Shown: positions 8,174-17,703, numbered from the stretch's first letter. The stretch is DNA of 40,894 nucleotides from Alphaproteobacteria bacterium (GCA_030429105.1 JAUIDE010000031.1:1-40894); one strand, 5' to 3'. Numbers and translations: made by a program. Notes: a model not told the origin generated them from the letters alone.

Positions 8174-9745
8174 TCAGATCTCCTTGCGGGACATCATGCC
8201 GGCGATCGCATCGGCCTGCCGGATGGCGAGGGCGACGATCGTCAGCGTCGGGTTCTCCGCCGCTCCGGTCGTGAACTGGGAGCCGTCCGAGACGAAGAGA
8301 TTCGCCACGTCATGCGTCTGCCCCCAGCGGTTCACCACGCCGTCCCTCGGGTTCTCGCTCATCCGGTTGGTGCCGAGATTGTGGGTCGAGGGATAGGGCG
8401 GCGTCGGGAAGGTCCGCGTCGCCCCCACCGCGTCATAGATCGCGGCGCCGCGCGCATAGGCGTGGTTCCGCATCGCGACGTCGTTCGGATGGTCGGAGAA
8501 GTGGACATTGGCGACCGGGTTGCCGAACCGGTCCTTGACGTCGTGGTTCAGCGTCACCCGGTTCGTCTCCTGCGGCATGTCCTCGCCCACGATCCACATG
8601 CCCGCCATGTTGTTGTAATGGTCGAGCGCGGAGGTGAACTCCCGGCCCCAGGCGCCGGGGTCGAGGAAGGCGGCCATGAACGGCAGGCCGAGCGCCAGCG
8701 TCTCCAGCTCATAGCCGCCGACGAAGCCGCGGGAGGGGTCGTGCCGCGACTCGTCCTGCACGATGCCGGCCATGGTGGTGCCGCGCCACATCTTCACCGG
8801 CTTGTCGAACACGGCGTAGACCGAGCCCGTCATGTGCCGCATGTAGTTGCGGCCGACTTGGCCGGAGGAATTCGCCAATCCGTCCGGGAACATGGAGCTT
8901 TCCGAAAGGAGCAGCAGCCGCGGGCTCTCGAACGAGTTGCCTGCGACGCAGACGACGCGCGCCGCCTGCCGCTGGAGCGCCCCGGTCTCGTCGGCATAGA
9001 CGACGCCTGTGACCTTCCCCGCCGCGTCGTGCTCGATCCGCACCGCCTGGCATTTCTCCCGCACTTCGAGGTTGCCGGTCGCCTCGCCGTTCGGGATGTC
9101 GGTATAGGCGGCGGACCATTTCGCCCCCCATTTGCAGCCCTGGAAGCAGAAGCCGGTCTGCTGGCAGGCGGGGCGGCCGTCATACTCGACGGAGTTGATC
9201 GCCATCCGCCCGGTATGGACCTCCTTGTAGCCGAGCGCCTTCGCCCCCTTCTCGAAGACCTTGTAGTTGTTGTTGCCGGGGAGGCCGGGCATGCCGTGCG
9301 TGAGCGTCACGCCCAGCTTCTTCTCGGCCTTGTCGTACCAGGGCGCCATCTCCGCCGCGTCTATGGGCCAGTCGAGCAGGTTCGCGCCCTGCACCGGGCC
9401 ATAGGTCGTCCGCGCCTTCCATTCATGCTCCTGGAAGCGGATGGAGGCGCCGGCCCAGTGCGTGGTCGTGCCGCCGACCGCCTTCACGATCCAGGCGGGG
9501 AGGCCGGAGAAATCCTTCGCCACGCGCCAGTCTCCGCTCGTCGTGCGCGGGTCGGTCCAGGCGAGCTGGCCGAAGCTCTCCCACTCGTCGTTGATGTAGT
9601 CGTCGGGCAGATACCGCCCGCCGGCCTCCAGCGCGACGACGGAGATCCCCTTCTGCGCAAGCTCGTTGGCGAGGACGCCGCCGCCCGCGCCGGTGCCGAT
9701 GATGACGACGACGCTGTCGTCGGAAAGGTCGAATGGTGCAGCCAT
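8174..9745 (-). CDS. GMC-type FAD dehydrogenase, large subunit
   Basis: A 523-residue FAD-dependent glucose-methanol-choline oxidoreductase. The N-terminal dinucleotide fold is VVIIGTGAGGGVLANELAQK. The interior carries the RVVCVAGNSFESPRLLL type loop. The C-terminus has STHNLGTNRM and LFVSDGSQFTTGAAENPTLT, with the active-site His/Asn region of the family. It matches the large subunits of membrane-bound gluconate/sorbitol/fructose-type dehydrogenases, which oxidise polyols or sugar acids in the periplasm. It has no signal of its own and is probably carried out by the Tat signal on the subunit encoded 14 bp upstream. The cytochrome c subunit usual for this complex is not beside it. Confidence 0.92.
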   Translation of the reverse strand: MAAPFDLSDDSVVVIIGTGAGGGVLANELAQKGISVVALEAGGRYLPDDYINDEWESFGQLAWTDPRTTSGDWRVAKDFSGLPAWIVKAVGGTTTHWAGASIRFQEHEWKARTTYGPVQGANLLDWPIDAAEMAPWYDKAEKKLGVTLTHGMPGLPGNNNYKVFEKGAKALGYKEVHTGRMAINSVEYDGRPACQQTGFCFQGCKWGAKWSAAYTDIPNGEATGNLEVREKCQAVRIEHDAAGKVTGVVYADETGALQRQAARVVCVAGNSFESPRLLLLSESSMFPDGLANSSGQVGRNYMRHMTGSVYAVFDKPVKMWRGTTMAGIVQDESRHDPSRGFVGGYELETLALGLPFMAAFLDPGAWGREFTSALDHYNNMAGMWIVGEDMPQETNRVTLNHDVKDRFGNPVANVHFSDHPNDVAMRNHAYARGAAIYDAVGATRTFPTPPYPSTHNLGTNRMSENPRDGVVNRWGQTHDVANLFVSDGSQFTTGAAENPTLTIVALAIRQADAIAGMMSRKEI

Positions 9746-9759
9746 GATCTTGCCCTCCC

Positions 9760-10284
9760 TCAGAGCCAGGCGATGTCGTCGAAGCCGCGGTCGATATAGC
9801 CGCCGTGGGAGAAGCTCTCCCCCTCATAGCCGAAGATCGGCCAGACGGCCTTCTGGTTGTAGAGCCCGGTCACGAGCCCGCCGCGCACCGTCTGGAAGAA
9901 GGCGCTGTCCTCCATCCCGCGGAGGATCGCCACCCGGTCCTTCTCCCAGGCGGCGGAGAGATAATCCGCATGGCCCTTGCCGCGCGCCGCCGCGTCGAGC
10001 GCGGCGATCCCGGCCTCGACGGCCGGCGCCGCCTCGGCGGTGTCGTAGCCCTTCACGGCGACGGCGTAGAACTCGTCCCCCACCTGGTCGTGCGGATAGA
10101 TGTCCCGCGCCATCTGGATCAGCGTCGCCATCGTCTTCGGCTGGAGCGCAGTCGTCTCCAGCGCCCAGGCCGCATCCCGCCCGGCGACGAAGCCGGGGCC
10201 GACGACGAGCGCCGCGCCCGCGGCCATGCTCCTCGCCAGCAATTGGCGCCGTGTCAGCGCCGGTTTCCTTTCGTGGTGGGTCAT
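9760..10284 (-). CDS. Gluconate 2-dehydrogenase subunit 3-like protein with Tat signal
   Basis: A 174-residue small subunit of a periplasmic GMC dehydrogenase. The N-terminus has a twin-arginine signal (ALTRRQLLARSMAAGAALVV then GPG). The middle region ATLIQMARDIYPHDQVGDEFY and the C-terminal GYEGESFSHGGYIDRGFDDI match the gluconate 2-dehydrogenase subunit 3 family. Its likely job is to fold with the FAD subunit and carry it through the Tat pathway. AGGAAGGGA upstream of the ATG is a strong ribosome binding site. The only other gene nearby on the same strand is a VOC protein, so this is a two-component cassette. Confidence 0.9.
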   Translation of the reverse strand: MTHHERKPALTRRQLLARSMAAGAALVVGPGFVAGRDAAWALETTALQPKTMATLIQMARDIYPHDQVGDEFYAVAVKGYDTAEAAPAVEAGIAALDAAARGKGHADYLSAAWEKDRVAILRGMEDSAFFQTVRGGLVTGLYNQKAVWPIFGYEGESFSHGGYIDRGFDDIAWL

Positions 10285-10313
10285 CGCGTTCCCTTCCTGT
10301 TGTTTTTCTCTGG

Positions 10314-10709
10314 TCAGACGAAGCGGCCGGAGCGTTCCAGCACCTCGATCTCGTAGCCGTCCGGATCGGCGACGAAGAAGAAGCGGCCGACGAGCTTCCC
10401 GTCCGGCGCGAATTCGACGAGCTTGCGCGGGTTCAATCCCTCCGCCGTGAAGCGGGCGTGCTCCGCGTCGAGGTCGGCGACGGAAACGGCGAGATGGCCA
10501 TAGCCGTCCCCCCGGTCATAGGGCTCCGTCCTGCCCTTGTTGATCGTGAGTTCGAGCTCGAAAGCCGTCTCCGGGTTCGAGAGATAGACGAGGGTGAAGG
10601 TTGAGAAATCGAGCCGGTCGGCCACCCTGAGCCCGAAAGCCTTCCGGTAGAATTCGACCGAGCGCGCCTCGTCGAGCACGCGAATCATGCTGTGAATGGC
10701 TTTCGCCAT
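10314..10709 (-). CDS. VOC family protein, lactoylglutathione lyase-like
   Basis: A 131-residue glyoxalase I-like protein built of two beta-alpha-beta-beta-beta modules. The metal/substrate-side motifs are MIRVLDEARSVEFYRKAFGL, the Glu in ETAFELELTIN, the His in DGYGHLAVSV, and the terminal Glu in DPDGYEIEVLE. These four positions (first-strand residue, Glu, His, Glu) fit lactoylglutathione lyase, which isomerises the methylglyoxal-glutathione hemithioacetal. The start was set at the ATG at 10709, which has GGGAGG 5 nt upstream. An upstream in-frame ATG adds ten unconserved residues. Methylglyoxal is a by-product of threonine/aminoacetone metabolism, which may be relevant given tdh-kbl in the window, but they are not in one operon. 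Confidence 0.85.
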   Translation of the reverse strand: MAKAIHSMIRVLDEARSVEFYRKAFGLRVADRLDFSTFTLVYLSNPETAFELELTINKGRTEPYDRGDGYGHLAVSVADLDAEHARFTAEGLNPRKLVEFAPDGKLVGRFFFVADPDGYEIEVLERSGRFV

Positions 10710-10764
10710 GAACGCCTCCCGCCTTGTCTGCGGGGGCATGATGCGCGCCGCGGGCGCGGGGCGG

Positions 10765-10782
10765 GTAGTAGTCGGTTACTAC
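10765..10782. promoter_or_regulatory. Possible operator: GTAGTA/TACTAC dyad
   Basis: GTAGTA-GTCGGT-TACTAC is a perfect 6-bp inverted repeat in the 87-bp gap upstream of the VOC gene (minus strand) and downstream of the RHH_4 gene. It is a plausible regulator binding site. The regulator is unknown. Confidence 0.3.
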
Positions 10783-10796
10783 GCCGACCGGGGCCG

Positions 10797-11090
10797 CTAT
10801 TCGGCCGCGATCAGCGCTTCGCGCTCCGCCGCGGCGCCGGCCTCGTGCAGCAGGCAGGCGCAGCGCAGGAGCGAGGTGAAGTTCGGCGGTTCGCCCCTGA
10901 GTTCAAGCACTTCGCCGTGGAGCTTCGAGAGGAAGGCGGCCGTCGTCAGCCGCTCCGCCGCGGCGATCCCGTCGAGGATCGACCAGAAGGCGTTCTCGAG
11001 GCGGATCGAGGTGCTTTGCCCATTCAGCCGCAAGCGCCGCGTGGTCAGCTCATACCGTTCGGGGTCCTGCCCCGCGAATATCCTGCACAT
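10797..11090 (-). CDS. Ribbon-helix-helix domain protein (RHH_4 family)
   Basis: A 97-residue protein beginning MCRIFAGQDPERYELTTRRL and continuing with NGQSTSIRLENAFWSILDGI, then TTAAFLSKLHGEVLELRGE and FTSLLRCACLL. This is the typical sequence of the alphaproteobacterial ribbon-helix-helix family PF13467. The RHH fold usually binds DNA as a dimer, but the role of this family is unknown. The ATG at 11090 is supported by GGAGGA 5-6 nt upstream. Longer in-frame starts give a low-complexity Arg-rich extension. The gene is transcribed away from gcvT. Confidence 0.85.
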   Translation of the reverse strand: MCRIFAGQDPERYELTTRRLRLNGQSTSIRLENAFWSILDGIAAAERLTTAAFLSKLHGEVLELRGEPPNFTSLLRCACLLHEAGAAAEREALIAAE

Positions 11091-11250
11091 GACGTTCCTC
11101 CGGTTCGTGCGGCGTCTTTCGCGCCGCATCGTCCCGCATCTTGCAGCGAACCGGCGGCTTCGTGAACCCATCGCGGGCCCGCCGCCGCGCGGCGCGGATG
11201 GACGCGCGCGCCGGGCTCGTCTAATCATCGGGGCAAAACAAGGGGAGCCG

Positions 11251-12378
11251 ATGAGCGCGTTGAAACGCCTCCGCCTGCATGACCTGCATGAGCGTCTCGG
11301 GGCGCGCTTCGCGCCCTTCGCCGGCTACGAGATGCCGGTCCAGTATCCCGCCGGGGTGATGAAGGAGCATCTTCACACGCGCGCCGCGGCCGGCCTTTTC
11401 GACGTCAGCCATATGGGCCAGGTCGCGCTCCGCGCGCCCGGCGGCTACGAGGAGGCGGCGGCGGCCTTCGAGGCGCTGAACCCCGCCGCCGCGCTCGGCC
11501 TGCCCGAAGGGCGGCAGCGCTATGGCCTCCTCACCAACGAGGCGGGCGGGATCATCGACGACCTGATGTTCGCCAACCGGGGCGACCATCTCTTCGTCAT
11601 CGTCAACGCCGCCTGCAAGGAGGGCGACCTCGCACACATGCGCGCGCACCTCCCCGCCGCCGTGACGGTGGAGGAGATCACGGGCCGCGCGCTCCTCGCG
11701 CTCCAGGGCCCGGCGGCGGAGGCGGCGCTGGCGCGGCTCCTGCCCGGCGCGGCGGCCATGCGGTTCATGGACGTCGCGGTGATGGAGTGGGAGGGGGCCG
11801 AACTCTGGCTCTCCCGCTCCGGCTATACCGGCGAGGACGGGTTCGAGATTTCGGTCCCCGAAGATCGGGCGGAAGCCTTCGCCGAAGCGCTGCTGGCGAT
11901 GGAGGAGGTCCTCCCCATCGGCCTCGGCGCGCGGGATTCGCTTCGGCTCGAAGCCGGGCTCTGCCTCTACGGACACGACATCGACAGGGAGACGAGCCCG
12001 GTCGAGGCCGGGCTTGACTGGGCGATCCAGAAGGCCCGCCGCACGGGCGGCGCGCGCGCAGGCGGCTTCCCCGGCGCGGCGCGCATCCTCCGCGAACTGG
12101 AGGAAGGCCCGGCCCGCCGCCGGGTCGGCCTTCGGCCCGAGGGTCGCGCCCCGATGCGGGAGGGAACGCCGCTCTTCGCCGCCGCGGAGGGGGGCGAGCC
12201 CGTTGGCGCCGTGACCTCCGGCGGCTTCGGCCCCTCGCTCGAAGGGCCGATGGCGATGGGCTACGTTCCCGCCGCCCTCGCCGCTCCGGGAACGCTGCTA
12301 TGGGGCGAGGTGCGCGGCAAGCGCCTGCCCGCGACAATCTCCCCCCTCCCCTTCCGACCCTCCACCTACAAGCGCTGA
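11251..12378 (+). CDS. gcvT: Aminomethyltransferase, glycine cleavage system T protein
   Basis: A 375-residue tetrahydrofolate-dependent enzyme that takes the aminomethyl group from lipoyl-GcvH, releases ammonia and forms 5,10-methylene-THF. Family landmarks are [18 protein letters not shown] near the N-terminus, [10 protein letters not shown], the THF-binding [32 protein letters not shown], and the C-terminal [23 protein letters not shown] precedes the ATG. The 160-bp upstream region shows no recognisable glycine riboswitch. gcvH starts 8 bp downstream, so this heads a gcvTHP operon. Confidence 0.97.
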   Translation: MSALKRLRLHDLHERLGARFAPFAGYEMPVQYPAGVMKEHLHTRAAAGLFDVSHMGQVALRAPGGYEEAAAAFEALNPAAALGLPEGRQRYGLLTNEAGGIIDDLMFANRGDHLFVIVNAACKEGDLAHMRAHLPAAVTVEEITGRALLALQGPAAEAALARLLPGAAAMRFMDVAVMEWEGAELWLSRSGYTGEDGFEISVPEDRAEAFAEALLAMEEVLPIGLGARDSLRLEAGLCLYGHDIDRETSPVEAGLDWAIQKARRTGGARAGGFPGAARILRELEEGPARRRVGLRPEGRAPMREGTPLFAAAEGGEPVGAVTSGGFGPSLEGPMAMGYVPAALAAPGTLLWGEVRGKRLPATISPLPFRPSTYKR

Positions 12379-12386
12379 GGCCCGAG

Positions 12387-12746
12387 ATGAAATACACCGA
12401 AGATCACGAATGGCTCCGCGAGGAGGGCGGGATCGTCACCGTCGGCATCACGAAGCACGCCGCCGAGCAGCTCGGCGACGTGGTGTTCGTGGACCTGCCG
12501 GAAGTCGGCGCCGAAGTCTCGAAGGGCGACGAGATCGTGGTGATCGAGAGCGTCAAGGCCGCGTCCGACATCCTCGCCCCGCTCGACGGGGAGATCGTGG
12601 AGGTGAACGAGGCGCTGGCCGCGACCCCCGCCTCCGTGAACGAGGACCCGGAGGGCGCCGCCTGGTTCTTCCGCATGAAGGTGAAGGATGCCTCCGCCCT
12701 CTCCGGCTTCATGGACGAAGCCGCCTATCTCGAAATGGTCGGCTGA
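12387..12746 (+). CDS. gcvH: Glycine cleavage system H protein
   Basis: A 119-residue lipoyl carrier that shuttles the aminomethyl intermediate between GcvP, GcvT and dihydrolipoamide dehydrogenase. The hammerhead domain is complete, with the lipoylated lysine in [10 protein letters not shown] (Lys57) and the conserved [15 protein letters not shown] segment. Length and N-terminus ([15 protein letters not shown]) are normal. It is spaced 8 bp after gcvT and 7 bp before gcvP. The dihydrolipoamide dehydrogenase (L protein) is not in this window. Confidence 0.97.
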   Translation: MKYTEDHEWLREEGGIVTVGITKHAAEQLGDVVFVDLPEVGAEVSKGDEIVVIESVKAASDILAPLDGEIVEVNEALAATPASVNEDPEGAAWFFRMKVKDASALSGFMDEAAYLEMVG

Positions 12747-12753
12747 GGACGAC

Positions 12754-15597
12754 ATGACCTATCAGCGCTCCGCCTACGATCCCTACGATTTCGCGAACCG
12801 CCGCCATATCGGCCCCTCGCCCTCCGAGATGGAGGCGATGCTGGCGGCGGTCGGCGCGCCGAGCCTCGACGCGCTGATCGAAGAGACGGTTCCGGCTGCG
12901 ATCCGGCAGGCGGACAGGCTGGACTGGGAGCCGCTGTCGGAGCACGGCCTCCTCGCCCGGATGCGCGAAGTCGCCGCGAAGAACCGGGTGATGACCTCGC
13001 TGATCGGCCAGGGCTATTACGGCACCGTGACGCCCCCGGCGATCCAACGGAACATCCTCGAAAACCCGGCCTGGTACACCGCCTACACGCCCTACCAGCC
13101 CGAAATCGCGCAAGGGCGGCTGGAGGCGCTGCTGAACTTCCAGACGATGGTGGCGGACCTCACCGGCCTCCCCGTCGCCAACGCCTCCCTTCTCGACGAG
13201 GCGACCGCCGCCGCCGAGGCGATGACGATGGCGGAGCGCGCCGGCAAGTCGAAGGCGCGGGGCTTCTTCGTCGACGCGGAATGCCATCCGCAGACCATCG
13301 CCGTGCTCCGCACGCGGGCCGAGCCGCTCGGGATCGAGGTGATCGTCGGCCCGCTGGAGGCGCTGGAGCCCTCGCGCGTCTTCGGCGCACTCTTCCAGTA
13401 TCCCGGCACGCATGGCCGCGTGCGCGACCTTTCGGGCGAGATCGCGGCGCTCCACGGGGCGAAGGCGCTCGCCGTCGTGGCGACGGACCTTCTCGCCCTC
13501 ACCATGCTGAAGGAGCCGGGCGCGATGGGGGCGGACATCGCCGTCGGCTCCGCGCAGCGCTTTGGCGTGCCGATGGGCTATGGCGGCCCGCACGCCGCCT
13601 TCATGTCCTGCCGGGACGAGCTGAAGCGCTCCATGCCGGGGCGGATCGTCGGCGTCTCCGTCGATTCCCGCGGAAACAAGGCCTATCGCCTCTCCCTCCA
13701 GACGCGGGAGCAGCATATCCGCCGCGAAAAGGCGACCTCGAACGTCTGCACCGCGCAGGCGCTCCTCGCCGTCATGGCCTCCTTCTACGCCGTCTTCCAC
13801 GGGCCGGAAGGGCTCCGCGCCATCGCGGAGCGGGTGCATTTCAACACGGTCCGCCTCGCCGCCGCGCTCCGCGCCGCCGGCGCGAAGGTCTCGCCGGACG
13901 CCTTCTTCGACACGATCACCGTCGAGGTCGGCGTCGGCCAGGCTGGCATCCTCGCCGCCGCGCGGGCCGAGGGGCTGAACTTCCGGAAAGTGGGGCGGGA
14001 CCGTGTGGGGATCAGCCTCGACGAGACGACGGACGAGGGCGTGATCGCCCGCGCCCTCCGCGCCTTCGGCATCCACGAACCGGCTCCGGAGGCGGAGGAC
14101 GTCGCCTTCCCCGCCGAACTGATCCGGGAAAGCGACTATCTCGCGCATCCCGTCTTCCACATGAACCGGGCGGAAACCGAGATGATGCGCTACATGCGCC
14201 GCCTCTCGGACCGGGACCTCGCGCTCGACCGCGCGATGATCCCGCTCGGCTCCTGCACGATGAAGCTCAACGCGGCGGCGGAGATGGCGCCGCTCACCTG
14301 GCCCGAATTCTCGAACATCCATCCCTTCGTCCCCGCCGACCAGGCCGCGGGCTACGCCGAGGCGATTTCCGACCTCGGGGCGCGGCTCTGCGCGATCACC
14401 GGCTATGACGCGATCTCGATGCAGCCGAATTCCGGCGCGCAAGGCGAATATGCCGGGCTCCTGACGATCCTCGCCTACCACCGGGCGCGGGGGGAGACGA
14501 AGCGCCGCGTCTGCCTCATCCCGATCTCCGCCCACGGCACCAACCCGGCCTCCGCGCAGATGGCGGGGATGAAGGTCGTCGTCGTCAATTCCGCGCCGAA
14601 CGGCGACGTGGACCTCGCCGATTTCCGCGCCAAGGCGGAGGCGGCGGGGGAGGAGCTCGCCGCCTGCATGATCACCTATCCCTCCACCCACGGCGTCTTC
14701 GAGGAGACGGTGCGGGAGGTTTGCGCGATCACCCATGAATTCGGCGGGCAGGTCTATATCGACGGCGCGAACATGAATGCCATGGTCGGCCTCGTGAAGC
14801 CGGGGGAGATCGGGGGCGATGTCAGCCACCTCAACCTCCACAAGACCTTCGCGATCCCGCATGGCGGAGGCGGGCCGGGCATGGGGCCGATCGGGGTGAA
14901 GGCGCATCTCTCGCCCTATCTCCCCGGACACCCCGAAACGGGCGGGGCGGAGGGCCCGGTCTCCGCCGCGCCCTGGGGCTCCGCCTCGATCCTCCTCATC
15001 TCCTGGGCCTATTGCCTGATGATGGGCGGGCCGGGGCTGACGCAGGCGACGAAGGTGGCGATCCTCAACGCCAATTACATCGCCGCGCGGCTGAAGGGCG
15101 CCTACGAGGTGCTCTATCGCGGGGGGAAGGGCCGCGTCGCCCATGAATGCATCCTGGACGTCCGCCCCTTCGCCGAAAGCGCGCATGTGACGGTGGACGA
15201 CATCGCCAAGCGCCTGATCGACAACGGCTTCCACGCCCCGACCATGAGCTGGCCGGTGGCCGGCACGCTGATGGTGGAGCCGACCGAGAGCGAGACGAAG
15301 GCGGAGCTCGACCGGTTCGTGACCGCGATGCTCTCGATCCGGGAGGAGATCGCGGCCATCGAGGCGGGCGAGATGGACGCGGAGAACAACCCGCTGAAGC
15401 GCGCCCCCCACACGGTCGAGGATCTCGTGGCGGAATGGGACCGGCCCTATGCCCGCGAGCAGGGCTGCTTCCCCCCCGCCTCCTTCCGGGTGGACAAGTA
15501 CTGGCCCCCCGTGGGCCGGGTCGACAATGTCTATGGCGACCGCAACCTCGTCTGCGTCTGCCCCCCGCTCGAAAGCTATCGCGACGCGGCGGAATAA
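12754..15597 (+). CDS. gcvP: Glycine dehydrogenase (decarboxylating), P protein
   Basis: A 947-residue single-chain P protein, fusing the alpha and beta halves as in E. coli. It decarboxylates glycine and loads the aminomethyl group on GcvH. The N-terminal half starts [18 protein letters not shown] and has the [20 protein letters not shown] motif. The PLP lysine is in [18 protein letters not shown] (Lys697) of the C-terminal half, followed by the glycine-rich loop. It is the last member of the gcvTHP operon. Together with Tdh-Kbl it could route threonine carbon into one-carbon units. Confidence 0.97.
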   Translation: MTYQRSAYDPYDFANRRHIGPSPSEMEAMLAAVGAPSLDALIEETVPAAIRQADRLDWEPLSEHGLLARMREVAAKNRVMTSLIGQGYYGTVTPPAIQRNILENPAWYTAYTPYQPEIAQGRLEALLNFQTMVADLTGLPVANASLLDEATAAAEAMTMAERAGKSKARGFFVDAECHPQTIAVLRTRAEPLGIEVIVGPLEALEPSRVFGALFQYPGTHGRVRDLSGEIAALHGAKALAVVATDLLALTMLKEPGAMGADIAVGSAQRFGVPMGYGGPHAAFMSCRDELKRSMPGRIVGVSVDSRGNKAYRLSLQTREQHIRREKATSNVCTAQALLAVMASFYAVFHGPEGLRAIAERVHFNTVRLAAALRAAGAKVSPDAFFDTITVEVGVGQAGILAAARAEGLNFRKVGRDRVGISLDETTDEGVIARALRAFGIHEPAPEAEDVAFPAELIRESDYLAHPVFHMNRAETEMMRYMRRLSDRDLALDRAMIPLGSCTMKLNAAAEMAPLTWPEFSNIHPFVPADQAAGYAEAISDLGARLCAITGYDAISMQPNSGAQGEYAGLLTILAYHRARGETKRRVCLIPISAHGTNPASAQMAGMKVVVVNSAPNGDVDLADFRAKAEAAGEELAACMITYPSTHGVFEETVREVCAITHEFGGQVYIDGANMNAMVGLVKPGEIGGDVSHLNLHKTFAIPHGGGGPGMGPIGVKAHLSPYLPGHPETGGAEGPVSAAPWGSASILLISWAYCLMMGGPGLTQATKVAILNANYIAARLKGAYEVLYRGGKGRVAHECILDVRPFAESAHVTVDDIAKRLIDNGFHAPTMSWPVAGTLMVEPTESETKAELDRFVTAMLSIREEIAAIEAGEMDAENNPLKRAPHTVEDLVAEWDRPYAREQGCFPPASFRVDKYWPPVGRVDNVYGDRNLVCVCPPLESYRDAAE

Positions 15598-15599
15598 AG

Positions 15600-16445
15600 A
15601 TGCTGTGCCGGGTCGGGGCGGTCGAGATCTGGCGGATCCTCGAGATCAACGCCCCGTTCCTGACGCCCGAGGAGCTCTGGCCCGAAGCCGGGCCGGAGGC
15701 GCGGGCGGCGGTCGAGCGTCACGTTCCCCGCTGCCTCTGCCCGCATTCGGGCCGGGTGATCCTGCCGATCCAGGGTTTCCTGCTGAAGACGCCCTCCCAT
15801 GTCATCCTCGTCGACGCCTGCGTCGGCAATGACAAGACCGTGCCGGGCCTCCCCGCATGGCACGGGCGCAAGGATGCGCGCTTCATGGCGGGCCTCGAAG
15901 CGACGGGCGTCGGGGCCGAGCATGTCGACTTCGTGCTCTGCACCCATCTTCACACCGATCATGTCGGCTGGAACACCCAGCTGCTGGACGGTCGATGGGT
16001 CCCGACCTTCCCGAAGGCGCGCTACCTCATGCCGGCGGCGGATGAGGAGATGCAGCGCGCCCGCGGCTCCGACCTCTGGCGCGAGAGCGTCTCGCCCGTG
16101 ATCGAGGCCGGGCAGGCGGAACTCGCCGGGGCGGACCACATGCTCGGGGATGAGGTCTCCCTCGTCCCCACCCCCGGCCACACGCCCGGCCATGTCTCCG
16201 TCCTGATCCGCAGCGAGGGGCGGGCGGCGATGATCACCGGAGACGCGCTCCATTCCGCCGTGCAGTGCTGGCGGCCCGACTGGCGCTTCAAGTTCGACGT
16301 GGACTGCGAGATGGCCGTATCGTCCCGCCGCGCCTTCCTCGAACAGGCGGCGGAGACAGGCGCGGCCGTCCTCGGCAGCCATTTCACTCTGCCCTCTCTC
16401 GGCCGGGTCGAGGCGGAGGGCGAAGCGTTCCGCTGGGTCGACTAG
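15600..16445 (+). CDS. MBL-fold metallo-hydrolase
   Basis: A 281-residue metallo-beta-lactamase-fold enzyme starting 2 bp after the gcvP stop, so probably in the same transcript. The dizinc site shows LCTHLHTDHVGWN (HxHxDH), the third His in PTPGHTPGHVSVLI, the bridging Asp in ITGDALH, and a C-terminal His in LGSHFTLPS. The layout resembles the lactonase/AHL-lactonase-like branch often labelled MBL-fold hydrolase. No substrate is evident. There is no signal peptide, so it is cytoplasmic. Its place behind gcvP may be incidental. Confidence 0.88.
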   Translation: MLCRVGAVEIWRILEINAPFLTPEELWPEAGPEARAAVERHVPRCLCPHSGRVILPIQGFLLKTPSHVILVDACVGNDKTVPGLPAWHGRKDARFMAGLEATGVGAEHVDFVLCTHLHTDHVGWNTQLLDGRWVPTFPKARYLMPAADEEMQRARGSDLWRESVSPVIEAGQAELAGADHMLGDEVSLVPTPGHTPGHVSVLIRSEGRAAMITGDALHSAVQCWRPDWRFKFDVDCEMAVSSRRAFLEQAAETGAAVLGSHFTLPSLGRVEAEGEAFRWVD

Positions 16446-16538
16446 CGGCGCCGCGCGCCGCGCAGCGCCCCGTCGCGCCTTAATCCTTTGGCGACCTTGC
16501 TGCGCGAGACTACGTTCCTCACCCTCGCGGAGGCCGCC

Positions 16539-16889
16539 ATGAACCTCTACCACTGCTCCATCGACCTGCGCGACAGCGCGAAGGCCATGCACTTCGCCGT
16601 GGCGATGGAGGCCTGGATGAACGCGCTGCAGGCGCAGGGCGTGATCCTCTCGTGGAGGCTCCTCCGGCGGAAGCTCGGCTTCGGCGGCCCCAAGGCCCGC
16701 GACTTTCTGCTGGAGATCGAGGTGGAGGACATGGCGCAGCTCGACCAGGCGTTCCGCTTCATCGGCTCCGGCGGCGACCAGGTGGAGAAGCTGCACAACA
16801 GCGTCCACCAGATGGTCGGCGAGGTGGACGTCGCGCTCTACCGCCCCTTCCCCGACCCGGAGCGGGCGGAGCGGATGGCCTTCGTCTGA
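16539..16889 (+). CDS. DUF6614 family protein
   Basis: A 116-residue protein starting MNLYHCSIDLRDSAKAMHFA, with the core WRLLRRKLGFGGPKARDFLL and EVEDMAQLDQAFRFIGS. It matches the alphaproteobacterial DUF6614 family, predicted to adopt a small ferredoxin-like alpha+beta fold. The start at 16539 is chosen because GGAGG lies 5 nt upstream and the family begins here. An upstream ATG at 16488 adds 17 unconserved residues. No catalytic residues or partner can be named. It ends 4 bp from the convergent decarboxylase-like gene. Confidence 0.8.
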   Translation: MNLYHCSIDLRDSAKAMHFAVAMEAWMNALQAQGVILSWRLLRRKLGFGGPKARDFLLEIEVEDMAQLDQAFRFIGSGGDQVEKLHNSVHQMVGEVDVALYRPFPDPERAERMAFV

Positions 16890-16893
16890 AGGC

Positions 16894-17598
16894 TCAGGCG
16901 AGCGCGAGGAGCCGCCCCGCGCCCGGAACCGCCTGCCCCGCCCCGGCGAGCCGCATCGCGCCCCACACGCCCGCGACGGCGGAGGAGACGACGGGGAGCC
17001 CCGTCTCCGCTTCCAGCGGCGCTGTGACGGAAAGCGTGCGGAGCCCGCCGCAGGAGAGGAAGAGCGCATCCGCCCCGCCGCCCGCCGCCGCCCGGCGCCC
17101 GAGGGCCAGAAGCTCCGCCTCCGTCACGCGGAAGATCGCCTCCACATCCACGATCCCCATCGCCTCCAGCCGGACGACCGCGAACCCCTCCTCCTCGAGG
17201 AAGGCGCGGAGCGGCGCGTTCACCCGCTCGCCATAGGCGGCGCCGACCGCGACGCGCCTCGCGCCGAGCGCGCGGAGCGCGGAGGCGACGGAGACGCTCA
17301 TCGTCGTGCAGGGAACGCCCGAGGCCGCCTCCATCCGCGCGATGAGATCGCGGTTGAACGCGGCGCCGCGATAGAAGCTGAGCGAGGTGCCCATCAGCGC
17401 CACCGCCTTCGCCCCCCGCGCGACGAGCCGCCGCGCCGCCGCCTCGACCTCCCCGATGACGGAATCGTATCCCTCCGGCGTCAGCCGCGTGAGGCCGAGC
17501 CCCTCCGCGATGAACCGCCCCTCGGGGTGGAGCGCCGCCGCCTCGGGCGGAACCTCCCCGGCGGCGGGCGGCACGATCATGCCGATAAGGGGGCTCAT
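16894..17598 (-). CDS. Arylmalonate decarboxylase homologue (Asp/Glu racemase superfamily)
   Basis: A 234-residue protein strikingly like Bordetella arylmalonate decarboxylase (AMDase), a cofactor-free enzyme that decarboxylates disubstituted malonates. Shared segments are IGMIVPPAAG near the N-terminus, GLGLTRLTPEGYDSVI, LMGTSLSFYRGAAFN, GVPCTTMS, and SCGGLRTL with the catalytic Cys at residue 183. The oxyanion-hole residues Thr71, Ser72 and Tyr122 are present. Residue 70 is Gly, not the second Cys that true racemases and maleate isomerases use, which favours decarboxylase over racemase. The natural role of AMDases is unknown. It faces a hairpin-rich intergenic region and the divergent ilvD-like operon, whose products could be functionally linked. 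Substrate and activity are inferred only. Confidence 0.8.
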   Translation of the reverse strand: MSPLIGMIVPPAAGEVPPEAAALHPEGRFIAEGLGLTRLTPEGYDSVIGEVEAAARRLVARGAKAVALMGTSLSFYRGAAFNRDLIARMEAASGVPCTTMSVSVASALRALGARRVAVGAAYGERVNAPLRAFLEEEGFAVVRLEAMGIVDVEAIFRVTEAELLALGRRAAAGGGADALFLSCGGLRTLSVTAPLEAETGLPVVSSAVAGVWGAMRLAGAGQAVPGAGRLLALA

Positions 17599-17673
17599 AG
17601 AGGCCGGTTCCTGTTATCGGTCCGAAACCCTCGTCGCGCCACGGCCCGAGAAGGCGGCCTTCCTGTGGAAGGA

Positions 17674-17703
17674 CGCCTGGGCCGTTCGGCCGGAGCCCAG
17701 GCG
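17674..17703. repeat. Inverted repeat, 9-bp arms
   Basis: CGCCTGGGC (17674-17682) pairs perfectly with GCCCAGGCG (17695-17703) around a 12-nt spacer. Confidence 0.8.

Noticed and set aside
11091-11250. Glycine riboswitch upstream of gcvT
   Set aside because: This is a common position for it, but I could not find the tandem aptamer cores or a following terminator. The gap is only 160 bp and looks unstructured in that respect.
12709-15411. A 900-codon minus-strand frame opposite gcvP
   Set aside because: It is a shadow of third-position GC bias. gcvP on the + strand is complete with its PLP motif.
16894-17598. Aspartate/glutamate racemase or maleate isomerase
   Set aside because: Those enzymes need a second cysteine at the position that is Gly70 here, and overall similarity is much closer to arylmalonate decarboxylase.
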